A stretch of 64,000 bases of DNA from the NCBI RefSeq assembly GCF_900090275.1, contig NZ_LT607755.1, positions 6,324,001 through 6,388,000 on the forward strand, given 5' to 3'. Numbering within the stretch: the stretch's first letter is position 1; each line of letters begins with the position of its first letter. The translations under genes and the position numbers were made by a program. Shown in pieces: positions 8,364 to 16,804 of the stretch. The notes below the pieces were generated by a model. The model worked only from the letters and a program-made list of their open reading frames with translations. It searched no databases and had not been told where the DNA came from. The DNA comes from Micromonospora zamorensis. Lineage in GTDB: Bacteria; Actinomycetota; Actinomycetes; Mycobacteriales; Micromonosporaceae.

Positions 8364-9248
8364 ATGAGCGACGACCGCCAGGAGCCTCCCGCCGGCGAGC
8401 ACGACGACGACCGGACCCGCCCTCTGCCACCGGCCGACCGGCCGGAACCACCGCAACCGGCTCGACCTGCCCCCGCGCCGGATGAGACCGCACCGGTCAC
8501 TCGGCCTGCGGCTCCGGATGAGACCACGCCGATCGACCGCACCGAGCCGGCTGGTCCCGCCCTGTCGCCGGACCAGACCATGCCGATCGACCGTTCCGCC
8601 GGTACGCCGTCGGGCGCCCCGAGCGACCAGACGAGGCGGATTGCCGCCGAGCCGCCGAGCCCGCCGCCGACCCCGCCGTCGTGGTCTGGACGGGCCGAGG
8701 TGCGGCCGCCCCGGTCGGCGGAACCCGCCGGGGAGTGGTACGTGGAGGAACAGGGCGGCCGGCGATGGTGGCTGCCGATCCTCTGGGGTGTCCTCGCGTT
8801 GCTGCTCGTCGCCCTGCTCGGGGGCGCCCTCTGGCTGGTGCTCTCCAGCCGGGAGAGCGATCGGGACGACCCGGGGTCCACCCCGTCGCTCCCGTCCGCC
8901 AGCGCGACCAGCGCCGCGCCGACCAGCGCGTCCCCGACCTCGGCGGCGCCGACCAGCGAGACGCCGAGCAGTTCGGCGACCACCACGGCACCGGAGGAGG
9001 TGCCGGTGCCGCCACTCACCGGCCTGCCGCAGGCCACCGCCGAGGGGTTGCTGGACCGGCTCGGCCTGGCCCACCGGGTGGTGTACCGGCCGTCGGAACT
9101 GCCGCCGGGGACCGTGGTGGGCACCGAGCCGGAGGCGGGCACGTCGGTGTCGACCGACGACGAGGTGTTGTTGGTGATCTCCCAGGCCCGACCCTCGACC
9201 GGGGCGAGCCCGACCACGGCGCGCCCCACGGTGACGAACACGCCGTGA
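8364..9248 (+). CDS. PASTA-domain membrane protein with Thr-repeat cytosolic tail
   Basis: A 294-residue protein. Residues 1-134 are Pro-rich and probably cytosolic. A transmembrane helix follows (about 135-160, WWLPILWGVLALLLVALLGG), then a Ser/Thr/Pro linker and one PASTA repeat (about 213-276, VPPLTGLPQATAEGLLDRLG). The tail holds repeated acidic-Thr motifs: DRTRPL, DETAPV, DETTPI, DQTMPI and DQTRRI at T18, T42, T54, T72 and T90, each with Leu, Val or Ile at +3. That spacing fits FHA-domain recognition of phosphothreonine, which is my inference. The ATG at 8364 has a GAAGGGA ribosome binding site just upstream. Confidence 0.8.
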   Translation: MSDDRQEPPAGEHDDDRTRPLPPADRPEPPQPARPAPAPDETAPVTRPAAPDETTPIDRTEPAGPALSPDQTMPIDRSAGTPSGAPSDQTRRIAAEPPSPPPTPPSWSGRAEVRPPRSAEPAGEWYVEEQGGRRWWLPILWGVLALLLVALLGGALWLVLSSRESDRDDPGSTPSLPSASATSAAPTSASPTSAAPTSETPSSSATTTAPEEVPVPPLTGLPQATAEGLLDRLGLAHRVVYRPSELPPGTVVGTEPEAGTSVSTDDEVLLVISQARPSTGASPTTARPTVTNTP

Positions 9249-9255
9249 CCGGTGG

Positions 9256-9717
9256 TCACCACATCCGACGGCGGGTGCCGACCAGGCCGAGGCCGGCCAG
9301 CGAGATGGTGAGGCCGAAGATTCCGGACCAGAACAGGGAGCGGCGGACGTCCGTCGCGGTGTGTCCGGCCGGGGCTGCTTCGGTGAGTTCCTGACGCCCG
9401 TCGGACTGGCCGCCGGCACCGTGGCCGGCCGCCGGGGTGGTCGGGTCGGCAACTCCGGCGTGACTGCTCCGAGCGTCGGCGCCGATCCAGCCGGGGTCGT
9501 CGCGCACCGATGGATCTGCGTCGTACGGAGGGTCGACGTCGACCACGGTGATCTCCGGTGCGGGCACCGGCGCGGTCAGCCGGGTGGACGACATCGCTGG
9601 GTCGCGGACGAGGACCAGCAGTGTGGCCATCGCCCCGAGGAGGGCGAGTAGTCCGAATGCGTAGGCGATACGGGAGCGGTGGTGCCGCCGCAGGGCGGGC
9701 TGATTGACCATGACCAT
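9256..9717 (-). CDS. Small two-helix membrane protein
   Basis: A 153-residue hypothetical. An N-terminal helix (about 17-37, AYAFGLLALLGAMATLLVLV) is followed by a polar Pro/Asp-rich extracytoplasmic segment of about 90 residues, and a C-terminal helix ends in TRRRMW. The tail resembles a sortase-type sorting signal in layout, but no LAxTG or LPxTG motif precedes it, so it is not called a sortase substrate. Starts at 9717 and 9711 are equally possible. It is convergent with the PASTA gene, the stops being 7 bp apart. Confidence 0.65.
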   Translation of the reverse strand: MVMVNQPALRRHHRSRIAYAFGLLALLGAMATLLVLVRDPAMSSTRLTAPVPAPEITVVDVDPPYDADPSVRDDPGWIGADARSSHAGVADPTTPAAGHGAGGQSDGRQELTEAAPAGHTATDVRRSLFWSGIFGLTISLAGLGLVGTRRRMW

Positions 9718-9815
9718 CCCAGGGTCAGGGTCCTGGACGTACGGGTGGAACGGTGCCGGGGTGGGCGTACCGATTCTATGGCGACGGCACGCCCACCGGC
9801 GGCGGATCGGGTCGG

Positions 9816-10100
9816 TCAGCCCACCCGGAGTGGGGTACGGGCGACCGGCCGCCGGGCCCGCACGGTGTGCGGACGGGGCTCGGGGGCGGCCTGCAGCTGC
9901 TCCAGCCCGGCCCGCTGGACGAAGATCGAGCGTCGGTTGACCGCGTCGCCCGCGGCGTTCAACTCGTAGCCGTCGAGCCAGAGCCAGCCGTCATAGGTGG
10001 GCCAGTCGAGCACCCGGATCACCCGGAACTTGATAGGCCTGAGGAACTGGACACTCGCCGCGCGAGTCACGTGCAGTACGTCACCGGTGCGGGGAAGCAC
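9816..10100 (-). CDS. Small conserved-looking protein (94 aa)
   Basis: A soluble 94-residue protein. The GTG at 10100 is preceded by AGGAG with a 5-nt spacer, and it reads MLPRTGDVLHVTRAASVQFL followed by the aromatic stretch WPTYDGWLWLDGYELN and a basic C-terminus. The clear ribosome binding site and the non-random sequence argue for a real gene. The start lies 626 bp from the divergent XRE gene, so the two may belong to one locus. No domain is recognised and no function is proposed. Confidence 0.65.
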   Translation of the reverse strand: MLPRTGDVLHVTRAASVQFLRPIKFRVIRVLDWPTYDGWLWLDGYELNAAGDAVNRRSIFVQRAGLEQLQAAPEPRPHTVRARRPVARTPLRVG

Positions 10101-10726
10101 ATGGGCTCCTGGGGAGGATCGGCCGGCCGTGGTGCCGGCGGTGCCTGAACGGGGGACGTCTCGGCCGGCGACGGGGTCGTGCCTCGTGAACCGGTGGTGC
10201 GGATGGTGGTGGTCGGGCCGTACTCCGCTGGTGACGTGCCGCCACCCGACCACCACCCGACTGCTTCCGGGAACCGCGCCCGCCGCCGCAGCTTGCCGGC
10301 TTGCAGCGGCGGGGTCATCACCCCGGAGCAGGTCTGGGTATCGTCGGCCGGGTCCGCGTCGTGTCCGGCTTCCCCGGCTCGGTGGGGTAACCACTCCGAG
10401 GGACCGGACGGAGACGCTGAGTGATCCGTGCCATACGGACAGACTGCATCAGGGACGTGCTTCATGCAAGTTGCACGTCGACTTTTGCCGATACGTGAGC
10501 GTGTCGCGCGAAAGGCCTATTGAAGCCATCCGCGTCCGGACGGCACACTGAGGGCCGGTATCGCCCGTCGCGGCCGGCCGAGGACCGGCACCACCCCCTT
10601 CGTCGCGAACGCTCGCCGGTCGACGGTCGCGCCCCCGGCGGGTGTCACCCAGTGGCGCGTGACCGGAGGTAGCCCGAGTGGGGTCGAGCAGCCAGCGGCG
10701 GAGACCAGTGGCGCACGGGTTGCGCC
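10101..10726. other. Long regulatory intergenic region before the XRE-DUF397 module
   Basis: No gene is supported in these 626 bases; open frames on both strands have low-complexity or unlikely composition. It holds a 13-bp inverted repeat (10205-10217 with 10245-10257), a short palindromic TGCAAGTTGCA (10465-10475), a 10-bp direct repeat CCAGTGGCGC (10649-10658 and 10705-10714), and an inverted repeat that ends at the base before the XRE start codon (10710-10726). Confidence 0.5.
10710..10726 (+). promoter_or_regulatory. Inverted repeat abutting the XRE start codon
   Basis: GGCGCA (10710-10715) and TGCGCC (10721-10726) around a 5-nt centre, ending immediately before the ATG at 10727. No Shine-Dalgarno sequence is present here, so this may be an autoregulatory operator or an RNA hairpin at the start of a nearly leaderless message. 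Confidence 0.5.
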
Positions 10727-11602
10727 ATGAGTGAGAGGCGCAGTCCCACCATCAGACGGCGACGGCTCGGTGCCGAGCTACGCCGCCAGCGGGAGTCCGC
10801 CGGAATCACCATCGAGGTGGTCGCCGAGCAGTTGGAGTGCTCCGCCTCGAAGGTCTCCCGGATCGAGACCGGCCACACCACAGCCACCCCTCGCGACGTG
10901 CGGGACATGCTGCGGATCTACGGCGTGGTCGGCGCCGAGAGCGACGAGCTCGTGCAGATCGCCCGGGAGGCGCGCCAGAAGGGCTGGTGGCACCCGTACA
11001 GCACGGTGCTCGTCGGCGCGTACGTCGGGCTGGAGGCGGCGGCGAGTTCGATCCGGGCATACGAGCAGCAGGTCGTGCCGGGTCTGCTGGAGACCGAGGA
11101 GTACGCCAGCGCCATGATCCGCGCCGCTCGGCCGGACTTCACCCCCGACCAGGTGCACCAGAGAGTGCGTGTCCGTCTGGGCCGTCAGTCGTTATTGACC
11201 CAGGACGATCCGGTCGATCTGTGGGTGGTGCTCGATGAGGCGGTGGTAAGTCGGCCGGTGGGCGGGGACGAGGTGATGCGCGGCCAGCTCAAGCGGTTGG
11301 TCGAGGTGGCCGAGTTGCCGAACGTGACGCTGCAGATCCTGCCGTTCGAGGTTGGTGCGCATGCCGGCATGGACGGCACTTTCACGATCCTCAGCTTCCC
11401 TGAGCCCGGTGATCCGGATGTTGTGTACGCGGAGAACGCCACGGGTGGGCTTTTCCTCGAGAAGAGCGACGAACTACAGAAGTACAGCTTCATCTTCGAT
11501 CACATCCGCGCTGCGGCCATACGTCCGGAGGAGTCCGTCGCACACATCGCAAAACTGGCAGAGGAGCCGTTGTGGAAATGGCGACCAAGGGGTTCCCCGT
11601 GA
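10727..11602 (+). CDS. XRE-family regulator with DUF5753 (Scr1-type)
   Basis: A 291-residue protein: an XRE helix-turn-helix at about 12-65 (LGAELRRQRESAGITIEVVAEQ, then SASKVSRIETGH), followed by the DUF5753 sensor-like domain with its usual IRAYEQQVVPGLLETEEYA, LRRL/VEVAELPNVTLQILPF and IFDHIRAAAI segments. In actinomycetes these regulators are almost always followed by a short DUF397 gene, as here, where the reading frames overlap by about 31 bp. Pairs of this type (for example Scr1/Scr2) behave like toxin-antitoxin-like or developmental regulators. The ATG at 10727 is the only sensible start. Confidence 0.9.
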   Translation: MSERRSPTIRRRRLGAELRRQRESAGITIEVVAEQLECSASKVSRIETGHTTATPRDVRDMLRIYGVVGAESDELVQIAREARQKGWWHPYSTVLVGAYVGLEAAASSIRAYEQQVVPGLLETEEYASAMIRAARPDFTPDQVHQRVRVRLGRQSLLTQDDPVDLWVVLDEAVVSRPVGGDEVMRGQLKRLVEVAELPNVTLQILPFEVGAHAGMDGTFTILSFPEPGDPDVVYAENATGGLFLEKSDELQKYSFIFDHIRAAAIRPEESVAHIAKLAEEPLWKWRPRGSP

Positions 11603-11799
11603 ACCTGGCGCAGGCAGCATGGTTCAAGAGCTCGAAGAGCGGGCCGAACTGTGACAACTGCGTGGAGGTGGCATACGTGACGGGGGCGGTCGGAGTGCGG
11701 GACTCGAAGGACAAGGCGGGCCCAGCCCTGGTCTTCGCGCCGGGTGACTGGCACGCCTTCGTCGCCGGCACCCGGGGCGGTGCGTTCGGCGTGGCCTGA
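11572..11799 (+). CDS. DUF397 small protein
   Basis: A 75-residue DUF397 protein with the hallmark AWFKSSKSGPNCDNCVEVA and a C-terminal WHAFVAGTRGG segment. It starts at GTG 11572 (or ATG 11578) inside the end of the XRE-DUF5753 gene, so the two are translationally coupled. DUF397 proteins are thought to be partners of the adjacent XRE protein; some behave as toxin-like or co-regulator proteins in Streptomyces. A strong terminator follows at 11814-11845. Confidence 0.9.
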   Translation: MEMATKGFPVNLAQAAWFKSSKSGPNCDNCVEVAYVTGAVGVRDSKDKAGPALVFAPGDWHAFVAGTRGGAFGVA

Positions 11800-11813
11800 C
11801 CGAGTGGTCAACG

Positions 11814-11845
11814 AAGTCCCCGTCCGGTCCTCCGGACGGGGACTT
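11814..11845 (+). terminator. Intrinsic terminator after DUF397
   Basis: A 14-bp perfect stem (11814-11827 with 11832-11845) with a TCCT tetraloop and a TTT at the 3' side, 14 nt after the DUF397 stop. Confidence 0.8.
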
Positions 11846-12014
11846 TGCCACGGCCGGGGAAAAGCCCTGGTGGGAGGCCGGTTCGTGACGGTGGTGGGTG
11901 AGGTTCCGTGGGCGATCCCGTCGCCACAACGCGCCCGTCTCGTTGAACCGGTCGGTACGGCGATGGCCAACGGTCTGCCGCACCGACCCGCAACCGAGCG
12001 AGTAGGCGAGACGG

Positions 12015-12413
12015 ATGACGACGATCGGTTCAGACAATCTCACCAACGGTCCGGCCAAGCCGGAACGATTCGGTGGCAAGTACCGCGGCGCCCGTCGGGA
12101 CACCGTTCTGACCGAGGTGGTTTCGACGGACCAGGAGTTGAGCGGGCGGGAGGGCTCCTCCGAGTCGACGGACCCGCCGCTCTCGCTGCCCTCGCTGGAC
12201 CCGAATCCGCTGATCGAGCCGTCGTTTCCGCCGACTGGCTGGCCGATGGAGTCCACCGAGTCCCTTGCCGACCATCCGTTGCTGCGTGGCCTCCTGATGG
12301 AGTTGCCGCCGAAGGGCAGTGCGCCGCCGCAGGAGTGGCTGGACCGTTGGTTCGAAGCGACCAGGGCAATCCTGGAGCTGCTATACGTGCAGGGGGTTGG
12401 TCGCCCGCGTTGA
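12015..12413 (+). CDS. Hypothetical protein downstream of the XRE-DUF397 module
   Basis: A 132-residue soluble protein: a polar N-terminal half, a Pro-rich middle (LSLPSLDPNPLIEPSFPP), and a C-terminal amphipathic region (WLDRWFEATRAILELLYVQG). The composition looks like a real protein, but no family is recognised. Its last 33 bases overlap, antisense, the end of the convergent membrane-protein gene (12381-12980). It may be a third component of the XRE-DUF397 locus, although a terminator separates them. Confidence 0.55.
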   Translation: MTTIGSDNLTNGPAKPERFGGKYRGARRDTVLTEVVSTDQELSGREGSSESTDPPLSLPSLDPNPLIEPSFPPTGWPMESTESLADHPLLRGLLMELPPKGSAPPQEWLDRWFEATRAILELLYVQGVGRPR

Positions 12414-12980
12414 CCGTGGCACGTCGGGCTGGGCCCGCTCGGCGAGACGGCTGTGGCGTAGCGCGTGCCGGACCGCGATGGCGGCCACCGCGAGCGCGCC
12501 CACGGTGATCGCCGGCCCGGTGACACTCGGATCGGCGCCGAGGTCGGTGCCGGTCGCCGCGATCACCGCAGGCACCGTGGCCAGGGCGGTCACCTGCAGT
12601 GGCAGCCCGAGCAGCGGGTGGGCCGCGGCGGCGCGCAGCCCGTGCGGCGCAGGTGTCGCGGGCGCGCTGGCGAAGGCGCCCGCGCCGGCCCACAGCCGGC
12701 GGACCCGGCGTACCGAGCAGACCGCGGCCACGAGCGCCGGCCCGGCCGCCAGGCCGAGCCCGGCGGCGGCCCGGTCGACCGGCGTGGTGCCGGCGCTGAG
12801 CAGACCGCCGCCGAGCACGGCCGCGGTGAGCGCCACCCCGGTCAGGGTCAACACCAGCAACCATCCGGTACGCCGGCGCAGCACGCGGGTGTTGTGCAGC
12901 CGAGGGAGGCCGTCGGCAACAACGCCGGCGGCCAACCAGAGGGCGGCGACCGGAAGCAGGATGGTGAGCTGACTCTCCAT
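12381..12980 (-). CDS. Multi-pass membrane protein of unknown function
   Basis: A 199-residue Ala/Leu-rich integral membrane protein with about five helices (for example LTILLPVAALWLAAGVVADG, WLLVLTLTGVALTAAVLGGG, VTALATVPAVIAATGTDLG). It ends in a basic soluble tail. The ATG at 12980 sits in the loop of a perfect 7-bp inverted repeat (12971-12991), which could form a hairpin around the start codon. No domain is recognised. It is divergent from the subtilase gene. Confidence 0.65.
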   Translation of the reverse strand: MESQLTILLPVAALWLAAGVVADGLPRLHNTRVLRRRTGWLLVLTLTGVALTAAVLGGGLLSAGTTPVDRAAAGLGLAAGPALVAAVCSVRRVRRLWAGAGAFASAPATPAPHGLRAAAAHPLLGLPLQVTALATVPAVIAATGTDLGADPSVTGPAITVGALAVAAIAVRHALRHSRLAERAQPDVPRSTRATNPLHV

Positions 12981-12991
12981 GTTCGAGAGTC
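12971..12991 (-). promoter_or_regulatory. Inverted repeat enclosing a start codon
   Basis: GACTCTC (12971-12977) and GAGAGTC (12985-12991) are perfect 7-bp arms; the ATG of the minus-strand membrane protein lies in the 7-nt loop. It could be an mRNA hairpin or a repressor site. Confidence 0.45.
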
Positions 12992-13197
12992 TTTCCCGGA
13001 TCGACGCGAGGCGAATCCGGGCCGGTCCCCCGTTCGTCCCGGACGTCGTGCCCGTAGGGGGCATCCTCCTGGAGTTATGGACGTTTCGACATGTCCAACT
13101 GCCTGTGCCCTGATCTACCCTCAGCTGGATCGGCAATGGTCGATTGATTCAGGGGACCGGCGGTCGCGTTCCGCCGCCGGTCGGAGGGAGGTAGGAA

Positions 13198-14754
13198 ATG
13201 GGTCTTCCACGAAGGTCCGTGCTGGTCGGGGTGGCCGCAGCGACCATGCTGGCCGTCGGCGCCCCAGCGCTGGCAGCCGAACCCACCGGAGCGGTCCGGG
13301 CCGCGGGCGGTCCCACCGCCGTGCCGGACAGCTACATCGTCGTACTCAAGGACAGCGCGGTGGCCCGGGACCGGGTCGGTGACACCGCGAAGCGGCTCTC
13401 CGGCCGCCACGGTGGCACGGTGGCCCGCACCTACGGCGCGGCGCTGCGCGGCTTCGAGGTCAAGGTCAGCGCGAGCGCGGCGGCGCGGATCGCGGCCGAC
13501 CCGGCGGTGGCGTACGTCGAGCAGAACCACACCGTGTCGATCTCCGGAACGCAGGCCAACCCGCCCTCCTGGGGCCTGGACCGGATCGATCAGCGCAACC
13601 TGCCGCTGGACAGCTCCTACACCTACCCGAACACGGCGAGCAACGTGCACGCCTACATCATCGACACCGGCATCAAGTTCTCCCACAACGACTTCGGTGG
13701 CCGGGCGACCTCCGGCTACGACGCGGTGGACGGCGGCTCGGCCGACGACTGCAACGGGCACGGCACGCACGTCGCCGGCACCGTCGGCGGTTCCTCGTAC
13801 GGGGTGGCCAAGGCCGTCCAGCTCGTCGGCGTACGGGTGCTGAACTGCTCCGGCAGCGGCACCAACGCCGGCGTGATCGGCGGTGTCGACTGGGTCACCG
13901 CGAACGCGATCAAGCCGGCCGTGGCCAACATGAGCCTCGGCGGCGGCGCGAACACCTCACTGGACAACGCCGTCCGCAACTCGATCGCCTCGGGTGTGAC
14001 GTACGGCCTGGCGGCCGGCAACGACAGCGGCGCGAACGCCTGCAACACCTCGCCGGCGCGCACCACGGAAGCCATCACGGTCGGCTCGACGACCAACACG
14101 GACGCCCGGTCGTCGTTCTCCAACATCGGCACCTGCCTGGACATCTTCGCGCCCGGCTCGTCGATCACCTCGGCCTGGTACACGAGCAATACCGCCACCA
14201 ACACGATCAGCGGCACCTCGATGGCCACGCCCCACGTGGTCGGAGCGGCGGCCCTGGTGGCCAGCGCCAACCCGGGCTGGACCCCGGCGCAGGTCCGCAA
14301 CCAACTGGTGGCCAACGCGACCCCCAACGTGGTCTCCAACCCCGGCTCGGGTTCGCCGAACCTGTTGCTCAACGTGGGCACCGGCACCACCCCGCCGCCG
14401 CCCACCGGCTGCACCGGCACCAACGGCTCCGACGTGTCGATCCCGGACGCCGGCGCCGCGGTCACCAGCTCGATCACCATCTCCGGCTGTGGACGCAACG
14501 CCTCGTCGACCTCCACCGTCGCGGTGAACATCGTGCACACCTACCGCGGTGACCTGGTCATCGACCTGCTCGCGCCGGACGGCAGCGCGTACCGGTTGAA
14601 GAACAGCAGCACCTCGGACAGCGCCGACAACGTGAACGCCACGTACACGGTCAACGTGTCCGGTGAGGCCGCCGACGGCATCTGGCGGCTCCAGGTGCGG
14701 GACACCTACTCGGCCGACACCGGCTACATCAACACCTGGACCCTGACCGTCTGA
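13198..14754 (+). CDS. Secreted subtilisin-like serine protease (S8) with P-domain
   Basis: A 518-residue secreted protease. A signal peptide occupies residues 1-27 (LVGVAAATMLAVGAPALA). An inhibitor-I9 propeptide at about 43-113 contains SYIVVLKDSAV. The S8 catalytic domain (about 120-395) has Asp156 (YIIDTGIKFSH), His188 (CNGHGTHVAGT), oxyanion Asn275 and Ser341 (SGTSMATPHV). After a Pro-rich linker, a proprotein-convertase P-domain (about 404-518) carries DLVIDLLAPDGS and ends TWTLTV. All catalytic residues are present. GGAGG precedes the ATG at 13198. It is monocistronic with a strong terminator. Role: extracellular protein degradation, substrate unknown. Confidence 0.95.
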   Translation: MGLPRRSVLVGVAAATMLAVGAPALAAEPTGAVRAAGGPTAVPDSYIVVLKDSAVARDRVGDTAKRLSGRHGGTVARTYGAALRGFEVKVSASAAARIAADPAVAYVEQNHTVSISGTQANPPSWGLDRIDQRNLPLDSSYTYPNTASNVHAYIIDTGIKFSHNDFGGRATSGYDAVDGGSADDCNGHGTHVAGTVGGSSYGVAKAVQLVGVRVLNCSGSGTNAGVIGGVDWVTANAIKPAVANMSLGGGANTSLDNAVRNSIASGVTYGLAAGNDSGANACNTSPARTTEAITVGSTTNTDARSSFSNIGTCLDIFAPGSSITSAWYTSNTATNTISGTSMATPHVVGAAALVASANPGWTPAQVRNQLVANATPNVVSNPGSGSPNLLLNVGTGTTPPPPTGCTGTNGSDVSIPDAGAAVTSSITISGCGRNASSTSTVAVNIVHTYRGDLVIDLLAPDGSAYRLKNSSTSDSADNVNATYTVNVSGEAADGIWRLQVRDTYSADTGYINTWTLTV

Positions 14755-14769
14755 CCGGTCTCCCACGGC

Positions 14770-14801
14770 CGAGGCCCCACCGGAAGACCGGTGGGGCCTC
14801 G
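14770..14801. terminator. Bidirectional terminator between the subtilase and glycosyltransferase genes
   Basis: A 14-bp perfect stem (14770-14783 with 14788-14801) and an AAGA tetraloop in the 64-bp gap between two convergent genes. Confidence 0.8.
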
Positions 14802-14818
14802 TGCCGTACGGGATCGGG

Positions 14819-15628
14819 TCAGACCGAGAAGGTGGCCGGCATTTCGGTGGCCGGCGCCGGCGGGCGGGCCTTCCACAGGCCGGTCTTCTGGGCGGCGAGC
14901 CGGCTCAGGTAGGCCGGGTTGAGGATGACGTAGCGGCGCCAGAGCCTCTTCGGCTCCAGACCCAGACGCCAGAACCACTCCAGGCCGGCGCGCTGCATCC
15001 ATGACGGGGGCTGGCGGAGCAGCCCGGCGTGGTAGTCGAAGGCCGCGCCGACCGCCATCAGCGGCATGTCGAGCAGCGGTCGCATGGCGTACGCGAAGAC
15101 TTCCTGGCGCGGGCAGCCGAGCCCCACCAGGACCAGCCGGGCGCCGCTGGAACGGATCCGGTCGGCGATCTCGGCATCCTCACCGGGCTGGGCGGCACGG
15201 AACTTCGACGGCTCCACCCCGGCGATCTTCAGCGCCGGGAACATCCGCTCCAGGGCCGGGATCAACCTGGCGAGGGTCTCCTCGGTCGAGCCGTACAGGT
15301 AGACCGGAAGGCCTTCGTCGGCGAAGCGCGACAGCACGTGCAGTGTCAGCGTCGGCCCGTAGACCCGGTCGGTGAGCCCAGCGTGGTGCAGCAGGTTGAG
15401 CGCCCAGCGCACCGGCTGCCCGTCCGGAGTGACCACGTCAAAGGAGTTGAGCCGCGCGTTGTGCGCCGGGTCCAGCACTCCGGTCATCACGCCGTGCACG
15501 GCCAGCGCGGTCAGCGCGAGCGGGCGCCGCTCGTGCGCCGCGGTCACCACCGCATCGGTCGCCGTGGCGTAGTCGGTGGCGTCGACCAGGACACCGAGGA
15601 CGTTGCGCTTGGTCCGTGGCGTGGTCAT
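14819..15628 (-). CDS. WecG/TagA/CpsF-family glycosyltransferase
   Basis: A 269-residue GT26-type glycosyltransferase that transfers an N-acetyl-hexosamine-type sugar in cell-wall glycopolymer or exopolysaccharide synthesis. Family signatures: [34 protein letters not shown], the core [16 protein letters not shown], and the end [24 protein letters not shown]. The ATG at 15628 overlaps the upstream SDR gene stop as ATGA, so the pair is translationally coupled; an alternative GTG at 15643 is less likely. The coupling suggests that the neighbour supplies its sugar nucleotide. Confidence 0.9.
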   Translation of the reverse strand: MTTPRTKRNVLGVLVDATDYATATDAVVTAAHERRPLALTALAVHGVMTGVLDPAHNARLNSFDVVTPDGQPVRWALNLLHHAGLTDRVYGPTLTLHVLSRFADEGLPVYLYGSTEETLARLIPALERMFPALKIAGVEPSKFRAAQPGEDAEIADRIRSSGARLVLVGLGCPRQEVFAYAMRPLLDMPLMAVGAAFDYHAGLLRQPPSWMQRAGLEWFWRLGLEPKRLWRRYVILNPAYLSRLAAQKTGLWKARPPAPATEMPATFSV

Positions 15629-16698
15629 GACTGGGGCACCCATTTGCCTACGTTGGCCTCGTAGATCTCGCGCAGGATCATCGGCACGTCGTATGTGATC
15701 TTCCAGTCCGGGTACTGCTCCTCAAACCGGGCCATGCTGCTGACGTACCACTGGTGGTCGCCGGTGCGGTTCTGCTCGACGTAGTTGATCCGTGCCTCGC
15801 GGCCGGTGATCTCCTCGGCGATCCGAAACGCCTCGATGTGGGAGGTGTTGGAGTGCCGGCCGCCGCCGAGGTTGTAGACCTCGGCGGAGCGCGGAGCCCG
15901 GAAGAACGCCTCGAACGCGGTCAGCACGTCACGCGAGTGGATCGCGTCGCGGACCATCTTGCCCTTGTAGCCGTACAGGTTGTATGTGCGGCCCTCCATG
16001 ACGCAGCGCATCAGGTAGGCCAGGAATCCATGCAGCTCGGCCGCGGAGTGGGCCGGGCCGGTCAGCGTGCCGCCCCGGAAGCAGGCGGTCTTCATGTCGA
16101 AGTAGCGCCCGTACTCCTGGACCATCACGTCCGCGGCGACCTTGGAGGCGCCGAAGACCGAGTGCAGCGAGTGGTCGATCGACATCTCTTCGGTGATGCC
16201 CTGGTGCCAGCGGTGGTCCTCGGGCAGCTCGTACCGCGTCTCCAGCTCGACCAGCGGCAGGCTGTTGGGCCGGTCGCCATAGACCTTGTTGGTCGAGCAG
16301 TGGATGAACGGCGCATCGATCGCGTGCTGGCGGGTGTTCTCCAGGATGTTGAGCGTGCCGCCGGCGTTCACGTCGAAGTCCGTGTACGGCTCCTTGGCGG
16401 CCCAGTCGTGGCTCGGCTGCGCGGCGCTGTGAATCACCACGGCGATGTCCGAGCCGTACTTCTTGAAGACCTGCTCCAGGCCGTCCCGGTCCCGGATGTC
16501 CACCGCGTAATGGGTGTACGAGTTGCCCAGGTCCCGGCCGAGCCGCTCCAGGCTCCACGAGGTGGAGCCGTCCTCGCCGAAGAAATACCGGCGCATGTCG
16601 TTGTCGATGCCGACGACGTCCAGGCCGAGGCCGGCGAAGTGCCGGACCGCCTCGGAGCCGATCAGGCCACCCGACCCTGTCACCAACGCGACACTCAC
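15625..16698 (-). CDS. Extended SDR NAD-dependent epimerase/dehydratase
   Basis: A 357-residue nucleotide-sugar epimerase/dehydratase close to CDP-paratose 2-epimerase-like enzymes. The NAD-binding glycine motif is GSGGLIG at residues 8-14, and Thr136-Asn137-Lys138 follows the catalytic-Ser region ([11 protein letters not shown]). The usual YxxxK is FGASK (Phe182, Lys186), so the catalytic Tyr is replaced by Phe. The GTG at 16698 is chosen because AGGAG lies 6 nt upstream; in-frame ATG codons further up lack a ribosome binding site. It is the first gene of a two-gene operon with the TagA-type glycosyltransferase. Confidence 0.85.
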   Translation of the reverse strand: MSVALVTGSGGLIGSEAVRHFAGLGLDVVGIDNDMRRYFFGEDGSTSWSLERLGRDLGNSYTHYAVDIRDRDGLEQVFKKYGSDIAVVIHSAAQPSHDWAAKEPYTDFDVNAGGTLNILENTRQHAIDAPFIHCSTNKVYGDRPNSLPLVELETRYELPEDHRWHQGITEEMSIDHSLHSVFGASKVAADVMVQEYGRYFDMKTACFRGGTLTGPAHSAAELHGFLAYLMRCVMEGRTYNLYGYKGKMVRDAIHSRDVLTAFEAFFRAPRSAEVYNLGGGRHSNTSHIEAFRIAEEITGREARINYVEQNRTGDHQWYVSSMARFEEQYPDWKITYDVPMILREIYEANVGKWVPQS

Positions 16699-16804
16699 AC
16701 GCCACTCCTGGTCCATCGGAGGCAGAATCCAACGCAGCATAGCGTGACGTCCGGCACGTCCCGATATGACGGAAGGGCCCCGCATCAAGCGGAGCCCTCG
16801 TCGG

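Noticed and set aside
9256..9717. Sortase substrate
   Set aside because: It ends in a helix and TRRRMW, but no LAxTG/LPxTG motif is present.
10067..10465. A 132-codon minus-strand frame overlapping the 94-residue gene
   Set aside because: It lies in another frame with low-complexity Pro/Ser/Thr sequence and no ribosome binding site; the 94-residue gene has a clear one.
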